31,308 nt of DNA from Bacteroidetes bacterium UBA2322 (GCA_002345145.1 DDVC01000088.1:1-31308), one strand, 5' to 3'; positions 7,457 to 16,164 are shown, numbered from the stretch's first letter. Notes: generated by a model from the sequence alone, not told the origin. Numbers and translations: made by a program.

Positions 7457-8566
7457 TTAATTGTCATTGCTCAAAATTTCCCGATAAAGCCGGTAAGTGT
7501 GCTGCGCCGTATTTTGTTTAGAAAACTGCTGTATATGCTCTACCCCTGCCCTACTGAGTTGGGTGGCAAGTTGGGGCTGATGTAAAAGGCTCAATACCAA
7601 TTGGGCAAGTTGGGCGCTGTTGCCAACAGGCGCTACCAAACCCGTTTTTTGGTGCACTACCATTTCGGTTACGCCGCCCGATTGGGTGGCTACTACCGGA
7701 ATGCCACATGCCATAGCCGCCGCTACCGATGTGCCCAACCCCTCAGCAACAGAGGTGCTGAGGAACAAGTCAAAATTAGGCAATATATCGGGTATATCGG
7801 TGCGAAAGCCGGTAAAAATCACCTTTCCCGACAGTCCTTTTTCATTAGCATACCGTTTCAACTCTTTTTCCTGCTCTCCCTGCCCAATGATGAAAAAACG
7901 GGCTTTTACCCCCGCATCTAACAGTTGCCGGGCAGTATTTAAAAAGGTATAGTAGTCTTTTTGCGGACTTAATGCGCCGGTGTTGCCAATGATAATTTCA
8001 TCGGGACTAAGGTTAAACTCGCTGCGCAAAATGCCGCCGGTTTTTTGCGGGTGGTAGCGTTCTAAATCAATACCGCTGTAAATGCGTACCAACTTATTGG
8101 GATTTTTCACTACCGACAGCATTACCTGTTTTACCGCCTCCGATACGCAAACAATGCGCTCAATAAGGGGGTGGTTGTACTTGTATAGGGTATATGCGTT
8201 GTTTTTTATGGGGTAATCTACCCGCCTTGCAAGAACCATGGGCGTTTTATTGCCAAAAACATCGGCAGCCAATACGCCAAACTGATGGGCGTGGGGGTCG
8301 TGCAAGTGTAGCAGGTTGGCTTTAAATTGACAACAAGTTTTTTTGAGTTGGTATGCAAACCAAAGGTTAAAACTAAACCCTTTGCGCAGCGCAACATGGG
8401 GGAGTTTTTGCTCTAAACAATAGCGGTGCATAGCCGAGTGGCGGGTGCATACAATACACTGCTCTACCTGCTCATACCGGCTCAACTCGCCGGCAAGGTA
8501 GGCTACTTGCTGCTCACCGCCACGCCAGGTGCGTGCAGTAGCAAGGTGTATGATGCGAAGGCTCAT
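7457..8566 (-). CDS. Family-4 glycosyltransferase
   Basis: The start is set at the ATG at 8566, whose ATGA overlaps the stop of the upstream GT2 gene; the ATG 15 bases further up would add MAQNP only. That gives 369 residues. It has the GT-B fold pattern of GT4 enzymes. The N-terminal domain opens with MSLRIIHLATARTWRGGEQQV (the GG-x-x loop). The C-terminal donor-binding domain has GALSPQKDYYTFL, FIIGQGEQEKEL, GFRTDIPDIL, and the nucleotide-sugar signature around AEGLGTSVAAAMACGIPVV with its E-x7-E-like region. It likely adds a sugar to a lipid-linked glycan or LPS core. Four-base overlap with the GT2 implies translational coupling and a shared pathway. Donor and acceptor are unknown. Confidence 0.92.
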   Translation of the reverse strand: MSLRIIHLATARTWRGGEQQVAYLAGELSRYEQVEQCIVCTRHSAMHRYCLEQKLPHVALRKGFSFNLWFAYQLKKTCCQFKANLLHLHDPHAHQFGVLAADVFGNKTPMVLARRVDYPIKNNAYTLYKYNHPLIERIVCVSEAVKQVMLSVVKNPNKLVRIYSGIDLERYHPQKTGGILRSEFNLSPDEIIIGNTGALSPQKDYYTFLNTARQLLDAGVKARFFIIGQGEQEKELKRYANEKGLSGKVIFTGFRTDIPDILPNFDLFLSTSVAEGLGTSVAAAMACGIPVVATQSGGVTEMVVHQKTGLVAPVGNSAQLAQLVLSLLHQPQLATQLSRAGVEHIQQFSKQNTAQHTYRLYREILSNDN

Positions 8567-9327
8567 GGGGTTTTGTGCCACAGTTCTTTTAGTTTGGCGT
8601 ACCGCAAAAAAACAGCATAAGCCGAGTTAAGGCTGATGACAAAACCGTAATACCCGTCTAAAAACCCCAGTTTGAGCAAATACGATTTGATAAAACTGAC
8701 CATCGGTTTCAGGTAAAGGTGATAAAAGCCGGGCTTTACCCCTCTTTTGTACATATCCTCTGCCCTAATACCGGTAAATTTGTTTATCTGCCCAATGTGT
8801 CGGGCTATAGAGGTTACGGTGTAGTGGAGCAAATCACCATGTAGTTTACCGGTTTTTACTCCTGCTTGCAATATTACCTTGTCGTGTGGGTTATTGCCGC
8901 CCCATTTGCCTATTTGTCTGTTCCAAATGCGTATTTTGCGGTCGGGATACCAAGCGCCGTGGCGTATCCACTTGCCGCAGTAGTTATTGAGGCGGTTGCA
9001 GTAGTAGGCATCGTATTGTTTATGTTGTTTTACCGCCAAAATGCTCTGTCTCAGCTCTTCCGATAGCTGCTCATCGGCATCTACCGACAGGATAAAATGG
9101 TGTTTTGCCTGCCAAAGGGCGAAGTTTTTTTGTTCTACGTAGCCTTCAAAGGGGTGTTGTATAAACCTCACCTGCATTTGCCGGCAAATATCGGGTGTGG
9201 CATCGGTAGAAAAGGAATCCACTACCACTATTTCATCGGCAATGCCTTGTAAGGAGGTTATACATGCTCCAATATGGTTTGCTTCGTTATAGGTGATAAT
9301 GACCGCCGATAAGGGTGTATAATCCAT
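8563..9327 (-). CDS. Family-2 glycosyltransferase, WaaE/KdtX-like
   Basis: A 254-residue GT-A enzyme. Motifs are AVIITYNEANHI at the N-terminus, EIVVVDSFSTDATPDI, the DXD-type SVDADEQLS, and a middle block WYPDRKIRIWNR that is typical of the WaaE/KdtX group of LPS core glycosyltransferases. The C-terminal ~60 residues contain basic and hydrophobic helices (KPMVSFIKSYLLKLGFLDG) suggestive of peripheral membrane attachment. The stop overlaps the start of the downstream GT4 gene (ATGA at 8563-8566), so both are probably made together for envelope glycan synthesis. It is separated by 33 bp from the fadJ-like gene upstream, so co-transcription with it is possible. Confidence 0.92.
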   Translation of the reverse strand: MDYTPLSAVIITYNEANHIGACITSLQGIADEIVVVDSFSTDATPDICRQMQVRFIQHPFEGYVEQKNFALWQAKHHFILSVDADEQLSEELRQSILAVKQHKQYDAYYCNRLNNYCGKWIRHGAWYPDRKIRIWNRQIGKWGGNNPHDKVILQAGVKTGKLHGDLLHYTVTSIARHIGQINKFTGIRAEDMYKRGVKPGFYHLYLKPMVSFIKSYLLKLGFLDGYYGFVISLNSAYAVFLRYAKLKELWHKTP

Positions 9328-9360
9328 AAAACGTACTAAACGTATTGCCCGATAGTGGGT

Positions 9361-11502
9361 TTATGGATAAAATTTTTCGCCCTGTGCGGCGTATTCCAAT
9401 AAAATGGGTGCGGGGGTAAAGCGGTCGCCGTGTTCGGCTTGGAGTTTTTGCATTACTTTTACCACATTATCCACGCCAAAGCTATCCGTAAAGCGGAACG
9501 GACCGCCGCGGAAAGGCGGAAAACCCAGCCCGAAAACAGCGCCTACATCGCCATCAAGGGGCGACTCTACAATGCCTTCTTGCAAGCACAAGGCGGCTTC
9601 GTTTACCATAGCCATTGCCATGCGTTGTTGTATATCGGCAGGTTTAAACGGACGGCGGGTTTGAGTGCCGCCAAAATAGTCATAAACGGCGGTGTTTATC
9701 TTACCTTTTACTTTGCGTCCGGTTTTGGGGTCGTAGAGGTAAAATCCTTTTCGGTTTTTGCGTCCGTGGTAGCCGTCTTTGTGCATAAACAGGAGCGCCT
9801 CGCTAATTTTAAGTCCTTTGCGCTGGCTGATAAAGGCTTTCATCAAATCGCCGCTCATAATATGTGCGCCTACATCTATGCCCACCTCGTCCATTAGGGC
9901 AACCGGACCAACGGGGTAGCCAAACTGTTTCATTTGGGAGTCTAACTGATCTATGGTAGCGCCTTCTTCAAGCAGGAGCAGTGCTTCGTTGAGGAAAGGG
10001 GCTAAAATGCGGGTGGTGTAAAAACCCGGTCCGTCTTTAACCACTATGCAGGTTTTACCTTGGTTGATGCCCACTTGGAGGCAGGTAGCCACTACCCAAT
10101 CGGCAGTTTGCGGGGTTTTTACTATTTCTAACAAAGGCATTTTGGGCACGGGCGAAAAATAGTGCATTCCGATAACCAACTCGGGGCGTTTAGCGTTTTT
10201 GGCTATTTCCGAAATTGGGAGTGCAGAGGTATTACTGGCAAAAATGGTATCGGGTCGGGCGTTGGCTTCGCAGTCGGCAAGTATGCGTTGTTTGAGGTTA
10301 AGGTCTTCAAAAACAGCTTCAATGATTACATCGGCGCGGGTAAAATTGGTGTAGTCTAATTGCGGGGTAATTTTGTTGAGGGTTTGTATAGCCTCTACTT
10401 TGCTCATGGCACGGCGTTTTACCCTTTTGCTAAACGTTTCCCAAATACTTTTTTGGGCGGCGGCAAGGGTTTCGGGCTTTATGTCTTTGAGCAGTACGTT
10501 CATGTTGTTGGTAATGCTTACCTCAGCAATACCGGCACCCATAAAACCGGCGCCCAGCATGGCAATAGTATTTACCGGACGCACTAAGTCTGTCATCGGG
10601 TTTTTCTTTTTTTCCGACATCAGAAAAAAGATGTTGATGAGTTGCTTGCTTTCAGGGCTTAAAATGAGCTGTTCAAATCGTTCTACTTCGGCGGCATAAC
10701 CGGCTTCCAAGCCTTGGCTCATGCCTATTTCTACACAGTTGATAATTTCAAACGGGGCTGGGTAGTTGCCTTGGGTAAGGCGTTGCACTGTTTTTCGGGC
10801 TTGGCTAAAAATGAGTTTTCTGCCAAGGGGGTTACCTTCAAGGGCTTTTTCGGTAAATGTGCGTTTGTCTTTGTGGTAAGTATGGGGTTTAGCTGCCAAT
10901 TGCAGGGCAAGGTGGCAGGCGGCTTGGTGGAGTTTGTTTTTGTTTACTACGGCATCTGCCAAACCCATTTTAAGGGCTTGGTAGGGGTAAATATTTTTAC
11001 CGGTTAGCATCATATCTAATGCTTTTTGTATGCCTATGAGGCGGGGTAAGCGCTGTGTACCGCCGCCTCCGGGCAGCAAGCCTAATTTTACTTCGGGCAG
11101 GGCGAGCTTAGTGCTGCGGTCATCAGAAACAATGCGGGCATGGCAAGCCAACGACATTTCAACCCCCAAACCGTAACAAGTGCCGCTAATGGCAGCCACT
11201 ATGGGCTTGGGCGAGCGCTCTATGCGGTTCATAATTTCATGCCCCTTGCGCGAAATGGGCTGAAAATCGCCGGGTTTTTCGGCTTTAAAGGCTTTAATGT
11301 CGGCGCCGGCAATAAAATCTTTTTTCCGACTGGTAATGACTACTGCCTTTACCTCATCATCAGCAGCCAGCTCTGCAAACACCAAATCGAACAACCCGAT
11401 GAGTTCGGGCGAGATAATGTTTTGTTTGTCGTCTTTTTTATCTAACCAAATGGTGGCTACTCCGTTTTGTTTTTCTATGCTGATATAATTGTTGCGATCC
11501 AT
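9361..11502 (-). CDS. fadJ: Beta-oxidation multifunctional enzyme (enoyl-CoA hydratase/3-hydroxyacyl-CoA dehydrogenase)
   Basis: A 713-residue fused enzyme, the usual FadJ/FadB length, acting on trans-2-enoyl-CoA then L-3-hydroxyacyl-CoA. Residues 1-190 are a crotonase domain: oxyanion-hole block DFIAGADIKAF, then GTCYGLGVEM with Glu115 and LPEVKLGLLPGGGGTQ with Glu137, equivalent to the two catalytic glutamates of FadB. From about 305 a Rossmann NAD domain follows (IAMLGAGFMGAGIAEV). Next come GMHYFSPVPKMPLLEIV with the catalytic His, and two C-terminal 3HCDH helical domains (GPGFYTTRILAPFLNEA; AMAMVNEAALCLQEGI). The partner thiolase is not adjacent. fadJ versus fadB cannot be decided by sequence inspection alone; the FadJ name is the safer label for this Bacteroidota form. 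Confidence 0.9.
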   Translation of the reverse strand: MDRNNYISIEKQNGVATIWLDKKDDKQNIISPELIGLFDLVFAELAADDEVKAVVITSRKKDFIAGADIKAFKAEKPGDFQPISRKGHEIMNRIERSPKPIVAAISGTCYGLGVEMSLACHARIVSDDRSTKLALPEVKLGLLPGGGGTQRLPRLIGIQKALDMMLTGKNIYPYQALKMGLADAVVNKNKLHQAACHLALQLAAKPHTYHKDKRTFTEKALEGNPLGRKLIFSQARKTVQRLTQGNYPAPFEIINCVEIGMSQGLEAGYAAEVERFEQLILSPESKQLINIFFLMSEKKKNPMTDLVRPVNTIAMLGAGFMGAGIAEVSITNNMNVLLKDIKPETLAAAQKSIWETFSKRVKRRAMSKVEAIQTLNKITPQLDYTNFTRADVIIEAVFEDLNLKQRILADCEANARPDTIFASNTSALPISEIAKNAKRPELVIGMHYFSPVPKMPLLEIVKTPQTADWVVATCLQVGINQGKTCIVVKDGPGFYTTRILAPFLNEALLLLEEGATIDQLDSQMKQFGYPVGPVALMDEVGIDVGAHIMSGDLMKAFISQRKGLKISEALLFMHKDGYHGRKNRKGFYLYDPKTGRKVKGKINTAVYDYFGGTQTRRPFKPADIQQRMAMAMVNEAALCLQEGIVESPLDGDVGAVFGLGFPPFRGGPFRFTDSFGVDNVVKVMQKLQAEHGDRFTPAPILLEYAAQGEKFYP

Positions 11503-11564
11503 GCTGTTTTTTGTGCTTAGGGTTAATGGTATGAAAGAAAAGGGTGAAGAAATTTTCTAAAAAT

Positions 11565-12170
11565 TTAGCGTTTTTTGCCTATTAGTGGAAATTTCATTCG
11601 ATATTCTGCATTGGTTTCGCCCTTGCTGATGCGTTCCAAACGTTTTTTGATGAGTTGTTTTTTGAGGGGCGAGAGGTGGTCTGTAAAGAGGATGCCTTCT
11701 ATGTGGTCATACTCGTGCAAAATAACGCGTGCGGTAAGACCGGTAAAGGTATCGGTATGGGTGTTAAACTGCTCATCGGTGTAGGAGAGGGTAACGGTTT
11801 CAGTTCGTTTCACTTGTTCTCGTATGCCGGGAATACTTAGGCAACCTTCGGAATAAGGTATTTGTTTGCCGTTTTTTTCAGTAATTCGGGCATTTAAAAA
11901 CACCTTTTTCATGGGTTGGTTATTTTTAATTTCGTCGTCATCGGCATCGTCGTAATCTTCATCGGGTTCGTTTACTAATTGCAGGGTATCGATAATAAAC
12001 AAGCGAATGGGCAAACCTATCTGGGGTGCAGCCAACCCTACGCCGCGGGCATTGTACATGGTTTCAAACATGTTGTTAATGAGGTTTTGCAAATCGGGAT
12101 AATCGAGCGCAATATCGGTACAGGTTTGGCGCAGTACCGGGTCGCCGTAGGCAACAATGGGTAAAATCAT
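11565..12170 (-). CDS. def: Peptide deformylase
   Basis: A 201-residue protein that removes the formyl group from nascent N-terminal formyl-methionine. All three family motifs are intact: GVGLAAPQIG (residues 43-52), EGCLSIPG (108-115, Cys110 as metal ligand) and HEYDHIEG (152-159, His152/His156 ligands and Glu153/Asp155 context). An acidic insert of about 18 residues (66-84, mostly Asp and Glu) separates motif 1 from motif 2, a Bacteroidota-type elongation of a surface loop. The start at 12170 gives the canonical MILPIVAYGDPVLR. It lies 164 bp downstream of ruvX on the same strand, and a def-ruvX neighbourhood is common in this phylum. Confidence 0.97.
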   Translation of the reverse strand: MILPIVAYGDPVLRQTCTDIALDYPDLQNLINNMFETMYNARGVGLAAPQIGLPIRLFIIDTLQLVNEPDEDYDDADDDEIKNNQPMKKVFLNARITEKNGKQIPYSEGCLSIPGIREQVKRTETVTLSYTDEQFNTHTDTFTGLTARVILHEYDHIEGILFTDHLSPLKKQLIKKRLERISKGETNAEYRMKFPLIGKKR

Positions 12171-12334
12171 AATTTATGGTAGAGTGAATGATTGAAATGG
12201 GTAAAAGTTACAAAAATTCCGAAAAAGGGAACGAAAGCAAACATAACAACTGCTGCCCGAAAAAAAGTTTGCCCGATGTGGGAAACAAGGTGCAAAAATA
12301 GCAAATTTGGTTAGGATTTTGGTAATGCTACGGA

Positions 12335-12754
12335 CTACCAAATGCCCTTCCTATACAAATAAGATTGCAGAATAATGGTTGCGCTGATTTTATCGAGCAG
12401 TTTTTTGTCTTGTTTTTTCTTTTTGCTTACACCCAGTGTGTGCAGGGTTTGCATAGCCATTTTGGAGGTGTAGGTTTCGTCTTCGCGCTCAATGGGTATG
12501 TGGGGAAATTTTTTTTGCAGTTGCAGCACAAACTCGTTGGCGGGCTGGGTTATGTGGGTAGGGTTGCCATCGGCATGGGTGGCTTCGCCTACTACTATGG
12601 TGTCAACGGTTTCTTGGCTGAGGTATTTTTCTAAAAAAGGGATAACTTCCTCTGTATAGAGGGTAGTAAGTCCGTTTGCGGTTATTTTTAGGATGTCGGT
12701 AGCGGCTATTCCGGTGCGTTTAAGCCCAAAATCTATGGCTATAATTCTTCCCAC
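12335..12754 (-). CDS. ruvX: Putative pre-16S rRNA nuclease / Holliday-junction resolvase homologue (RuvX/YqgF)
   Basis: A 139-residue RNase H-fold protein of normal family length. It opens with RIIAIDFGLKRTGIAATD, where the first Asp is the metal ligand. It contains IVVGEATHADGNPT (second acidic position, with Glu in place of the more usual P-hydrophobic context) and ERED-ETYTSKMA. It ends with DKISATIILQSYL, the conserved DxxAAxxILQ block, with Ser in place of the first Ala. The homologue in E. coli processes the 5' end of 16S rRNA. It lies 74 bp downstream of the methyltransferase gene on the same strand. Confidence 0.93.
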   Translation of the reverse strand: MGRIIAIDFGLKRTGIAATDILKITANGLTTLYTEEVIPFLEKYLSQETVDTIVVGEATHADGNPTHITQPANEFVLQLQKKFPHIPIEREDETYTSKMAMQTLHTLGVSKKKKQDKKLLDKISATIILQSYLYRKGIW

Positions 12755-12828
12755 AGGCTGGTTGCTATTTATGATAGTGGATAATTAGCAGTTGGTTACA
12801 ATAAAATTAAATTCTTGCGTATGCAAGG

Positions 12829-14328
12829 TCAAATCAATAGGCTCAGTTTTTTAATTTTACCCGGTTGCGCCCAGTTCATGGTGCCCTGCATTTTTTGCGA
12901 AAGCAGGTACTGCTCTATTTTTTTGTTGGTTAACTGATGCAAAACCGAAAGGGCATCGGGTTCAGATTGCACCGGTATATAGGCTTGCAGGGCTTGATTT
13001 GCCTGCCAACTGCCAATAAACAGTTTTGGCTTAAAAGTAGTTTTGCCGTATGCCTGCCAAACAATTTTGTAGGGGTAAAAATTATATGCCCCCACCCCCA
13101 GCAGCGCCCACCAGTAGCCTCGTTTGAGTAGGGCATTGAGCAGCACACCCTTTCGGTTTTGGAGTAGGTTTTTGTGCAGGTTTAGGTAGTTGTAGGCGGT
13201 TGGCAGGTCTTTGAGCTGTTGGGGGGTAAGGGGTTTACCATTTTGGCAGTAGGGCAAAAAAACCCACTTGGCAGGCTGCATATTGGGTTGAGAAAAATTA
13301 GCGCCGGTTATGAGCGGATATACTAAAGTATCGGGCAAAGTTACCTGCTTCTGAAACTTATTAGCCACTTTAACCAATCCGTTGCCCAAAGGCTCGCAAG
13401 AATCGAAGAAAAAAACATGGTTAGCTCCGCCGGTATTGATACCTTGACGCGGGCAGGATTCTTTTTTTAGGGTGATGAGCGGTCGAGAATCGGCAAAATT
13501 TTCTTCCCGATGTTCCAATATGCTTAAAGGATTTGAAGGGTGAAACAATGGCTGTGCAAGGTGTTTTGTAAAGTTGCCCGATTGCGCTATATAATAAGGT
13601 ATGGGATAACGTGTTTTTTTGTTTCGGACAAACCAACAAAGGCAGTATCGGGTATGAATTCCGGTAAAAACAGGGGTATCGTTAAAATCGTAAACGGTTT
13701 CTAAGGCATAATTGCCATCATCTATGCTAAAAGTTCTAAAGTACCTGTTAGCCCCGTCATTGAGCAAAAGCGAAAGTGGCAAAAAAAAGACGGCTTCGCC
13801 GTTTGGTTGTAAAAAATCTTGCATTGCCCGTTGAACTATAAGGGCGGCAATATCTATGCGGCTATTACCCAGCAGCAGGTTATGAGCATTGGGCGCTAAA
13901 TGATAGCGTAAAAAAAAAGGCTTTACTTTTTGCTTGTAAGATTGGGGCAAATCGGCAAAATTTTGCCAAGGCGGGTTGCCAAAAATGAGGTCAAACCGGT
14001 GGGCGGGCAGCGTTAGGAAATCGTGATTGGTAAAATTGGTTTCCATTTGCAAGCCGTATTGTTGGTTAAACTTGCAAAGCGCTTGGGTGTAGAATTGGGT
14101 GTTTAATTCGTTTCCAAAAAGACATCGGGTAGGCAGTTGGCACAGCTTTTTACCTTCATCTAAACCGGTTTCTATGAGGGCAGCCAGCAAATTACCTTCG
14201 CCCATAGTGGGGTCAAATATAGTAGCGCCGTTTAACCATTTTTGGTATAGCCCGGTTTGTTTAACAGCAAATTTTGCCCAAAGAAGCGGGGTAAAAACAG
14301 CGCCTATTTGAAGGTGTGCATCTGCCAA
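12829..14328 (-). CDS. N6-adenine DNA methyltransferase, NPPW type, apparently orphan
   Basis: A 499-residue protein with a class I SAM-dependent MTase core. Motif X/I region: GAVFTPLLWAKFA (the FTP block seen in Eco57I-like enzymes) and FDPTMGEGNLLAAL (residues 38-51, SAM binding). An acidic second strand lies at FGNELN. Motif IV NPPW is at residues 118-121 (IFGNPPWQNF), which marks adenine-N6 methylation. The following ~350 residues contain repeated aromatic/basic strands that look like a target-recognition region. I see no PD-(D/E)XK or HNH nuclease motif within the protein and no restriction gene on either side. It could be an orphan regulatory methylase, a solitary remnant of a restriction system, or a type IIG-like protein without its nuclease. 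The promoter -7 box is at 14413-14420. Confidence 0.85.
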   Translation of the reverse strand: MADAHLQIGAVFTPLLWAKFAVKQTGLYQKWLNGATIFDPTMGEGNLLAALIETGLDEGKKLCQLPTRCLFGNELNTQFYTQALCKFNQQYGLQMETNFTNHDFLTLPAHRFDLIFGNPPWQNFADLPQSYKQKVKPFFLRYHLAPNAHNLLLGNSRIDIAALIVQRAMQDFLQPNGEAVFFLPLSLLLNDGANRYFRTFSIDDGNYALETVYDFNDTPVFTGIHTRYCLCWFVRNKKTRYPIPYYIAQSGNFTKHLAQPLFHPSNPLSILEHREENFADSRPLITLKKESCPRQGINTGGANHVFFFDSCEPLGNGLVKVANKFQKQVTLPDTLVYPLITGANFSQPNMQPAKWVFLPYCQNGKPLTPQQLKDLPTAYNYLNLHKNLLQNRKGVLLNALLKRGYWWALLGVGAYNFYPYKIVWQAYGKTTFKPKLFIGSWQANQALQAYIPVQSEPDALSVLHQLTNKKIEQYLLSQKMQGTMNWAQPGKIKKLSLLI

Positions 14329-14412
14329 ATTGATGGTGCAAGGTGAAAATGATAAAATGCCGATAACCCCACAAAAGCAGTAAACTGCCTGCCCGATAAT
14401 ATGATATGACTA

Positions 14413-14420
14413 CAAAGATA
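14413..14420 (-). promoter_or_regulatory. Promoter -7 box (TATCTTTG) of the methyltransferase gene
   Basis: On the minus strand this reads TATCTTTG, a perfect match to the Bacteroidota sigma-ABfr -7 consensus TAnnTTTG. The inferred transcript would start near 14406, about 78 bases before the ATG at 14328. No clear TTG -33 box is seen at the usual spacing. Confidence 0.6.
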
Positions 14421-14585
14421 CGCAATTAGCCCGATATTATATTGTTTCTTGTAAAAACGCGCTTTAGGAGTAGGAGTTATGAATTGCGAATTACCGACTA
14501 CCAGCCCGATTTTGTTTCTCGCAAAGGCGCAAATTGGTTGTTACTTTGCAGTACCCACTACCCGATACTATCTAATATAGACAAA

Positions 14586-14632
14586 CTACTATCTACCAAA
14601 ACTACCCACTTTTCACTCTTCACTTTTCACTA
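14586..14632. repeat. Degenerate tandem tract, CACTTTTCACTCTTCACTT-type
   Basis: Near-repeats of a CTTTTCACT unit, with partner tract CTATCTACC just before it. The same two motifs recur at 24478-24557 (GGTAGATAGTAG and CTTCACTTTTCA). Both tracts lie immediately 3' of a minus-strand gene (dinB here, asd there). Confidence 0.7.
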
Positions 14633-14647
14633 ACCAAGCCACCCGGC

Positions 14648-15815
14648 TCATAATCCCGATGCTTTAATTAGTTTATCGGAGCCAAATTTATTTTTAACGG
14701 TATCAATAGCTTGGTAAAGGCTGTTGAGTTGTTGGGTAGGTTCAAAAAGGGTAAGTTGCTGCGGGGCATTATGGGTAAAATGGCTAAGTTTTACCCCTAT
14801 TAAACGCACCGGTTGCAGAAACTCTGCCCTAAGCTGAGCATATAGTTTTAAGGCTGCCTGCGTAAGGGGTAGGTCAAAACAAGTGGCAGGCAGGGTGGTT
14901 TGGCGGGTGAGGGTGGTAAAATTGGGCAGGCGAAGTTTAATGGTAACACAAGTGGCAAGGAGGTTATCCTTGCGTATGGTAAATGCTAATTTTTCGGTCA
15001 TGCGGATAATGGTTTTTTGCAAAAGAGCATCGTTGCTCACATCGGTTTCAAAGGTGTGCTCCTTAGAAACAGATTTGGCTTCCTCATCATAATCATCGGG
15101 TTTAATGGCTGTGTCATCTATGCCCTGAGCGCTTTGCCACAGCAGCAGCCCATGTTTATAACCCAACCACCGTTGCAAGTGTTCTACGGGGCAGTTTTGG
15201 AGTTGTTTAACCGTTTCTAAACCCATACTCCTAAGTTTGCGGCACGTAACCTCACCTGCCATAGGAATTTTTGCTATGCTGAGGGGGGCTAAAAATTCTT
15301 TTTCTTTACCCGGTTCAACGTATAACTGCCCGTTTGGTTTTGCTTCGCCGGTAGCCACTTTGGCAACCAATTTATTGCTTGCCAAACCAAAAGAAATGGG
15401 TAAACCGGTTTCTTGTATAATGCGTTGCCTAAGTCTGCCCAGACCATTGGTAACAGCCAAAAAAACGGTCTAAGCCGGTAAGGTCTAAATAAAACTCATC
15501 AATAGATGCCTGACGGTAAACCGGCGCTTCCGAGGCTATGATTTGAGCCACCATGAAGGAGTATTTGCTGTAAACCCCGCGTTCATGAGCTACCAGTATT
15601 AACTGCGGACATAACCGTTTTGCCATAGCTACCGGCATGGCAGCATGAATACCAAAACGCCGAGCCTCATAACTGCACGATGATACAATACTGCGGTTGC
15701 CCTCCTCGCCTACTGCTACCGGCTTGTTTTTTAACAACGGATTTAGCAAACATGCCACTGAAACATAAAATGAATCAAGGTCTAAATGTAATATGTGCCT
15801 GTTTTCGGGTTTCAT
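14648..15815 (-). pseudogene. dinB: DNA polymerase IV (Y family), frameshifted
   Basis: The gene is read in two overlapping minus-strand frames. The 5' frame (15815 to 15429) holds the catalytic palm: ILHLDLDSFYVSVACL with the metal-binding Asp, and SIDEFYLDLTGLDRFFG with the second acidic pair. It ends in WSGQT and a stop. The other frame (from ~15437 to 14648) continues with LRQRIIQETGLPISFGLASN, the thumb (helix-hairpin-helix KLRSMGLETVKQLQNCP), the little finger, and a clamp-binding QLTLF near the C-terminus. In homologues the W-S is followed within 1-2 residues by LRQ, so one extra base lies within 15434-15443, probably in the CCC run at 15438-15440. It is divergent from an HTH/S24 repressor pair, which points to damage-inducible translesion synthesis. 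The lesion may be real or an assembly error. Confidence 0.9.
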
Positions 15816-15855
15816 GGCGCTAATTTCGGACTTTTTTTACAAAAAACTAAAAAAA

Positions 15856-15901
15856 TTTGCAGAAAAGTTTGGTTGTTTGCAAAAAATGTTGGTACTTTGC
15901 A
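15856..15901 (+). promoter_or_regulatory. Three TTTGCA direct repeats at 20-bp spacing in the dinB/HTH divergent promoter
   Basis: TTTGCA occurs at 15856, 15876 and 15896, exactly 20 bp apart, and the flanks of the first two are similar (TTTGCA-AAA-TT-GG). The last two also form an inverted pair TGCAAA-N12-TTTGCA (15878-15901). The block lies between the divergent starts of dinB (15815) and the HTH gene (15935). This phasing puts each site on about the same helix face, as for operators. Whether these bind the LexA-like repressor is inference. Confidence 0.5.
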
Positions 15902-15934
15902 TTGTAATCAAGTAATCACCAAAAAATTTTAGCC

Positions 15935-16162
15935 ATGAGGACACCCCAACGCAGTTTATTGTACCTCAGAACGCAACAGTTTCAACTCACGCAAGCCGAA
16001 TTTGCAGCGTTGCTGGGCGTAAAAAGAGCCGATATTGGTTCCTACGAAGAAGGCAGAACACAAATACCCAAATCTGTTTTGGAGAGCGTTGTACATGCCT
16101 ACAACGCCACTTTTGAGCCAAAAATTACCTTAACCAATTTATTAACCATAATCCTGAACTAA
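15935..16162 (+). CDS. Short XRE-type HTH protein, paralogue of the downstream repressor's HTH
   Basis: A 75-residue protein that is only a helix-turn-helix: LYLRTQQFQLTQAEFAALLGVKRADIGSYEEG with the typical Q-x-x-F/A--LGV---I--YE pattern. It aligns along almost its full length with the N-terminal 70 residues of the next gene (shared IGSYEE, YNATF-PKI, xLTNLL/DILL). It therefore looks like a tandem duplication. It lacks a peptidase domain and cannot self-cleave. Its stop is 2 bp before the next ATG, so the two are almost certainly co-translated. It could compete for the same operators, form heterodimers, or be a vestigial copy. Confidence 0.85.
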   Translation: MRTPQRSLLYLRTQQFQLTQAEFAALLGVKRADIGSYEEGRTQIPKSVLESVVHAYNATFEPKITLTNLLTIILN

Positions 16163-16164
16163 CC

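Larger units (their letters stand above)
14329..14647. other. 319-bp spacer between the methyltransferase and dinB
   Basis: It contains the methyltransferase promoter box (14413-14420). A stretch at 14466-14535 resembles widespread degenerate intergenic repeats (AGGAGTAGGAGTTATGAA; TCTCGCAAAGGCGCAAA). Four CCCGAT hexamers lie within 180 bases, and a CACTTTTCACT-type tandem tract occupies 14586-14632. The 63-residue frame across it has no protein-like features, so I call no gene. Confidence 0.7.

Noticed and set aside
15816..15934. TTTG / TACTTTG as an ordinary promoter of the HTH operon
   Set aside because: The spacing between TTTG boxes is 20 bp rather than the ~27 expected, and TACTTTG has one base too few for TAnnTTTG; I kept it as a possible operator and do not call a promoter.
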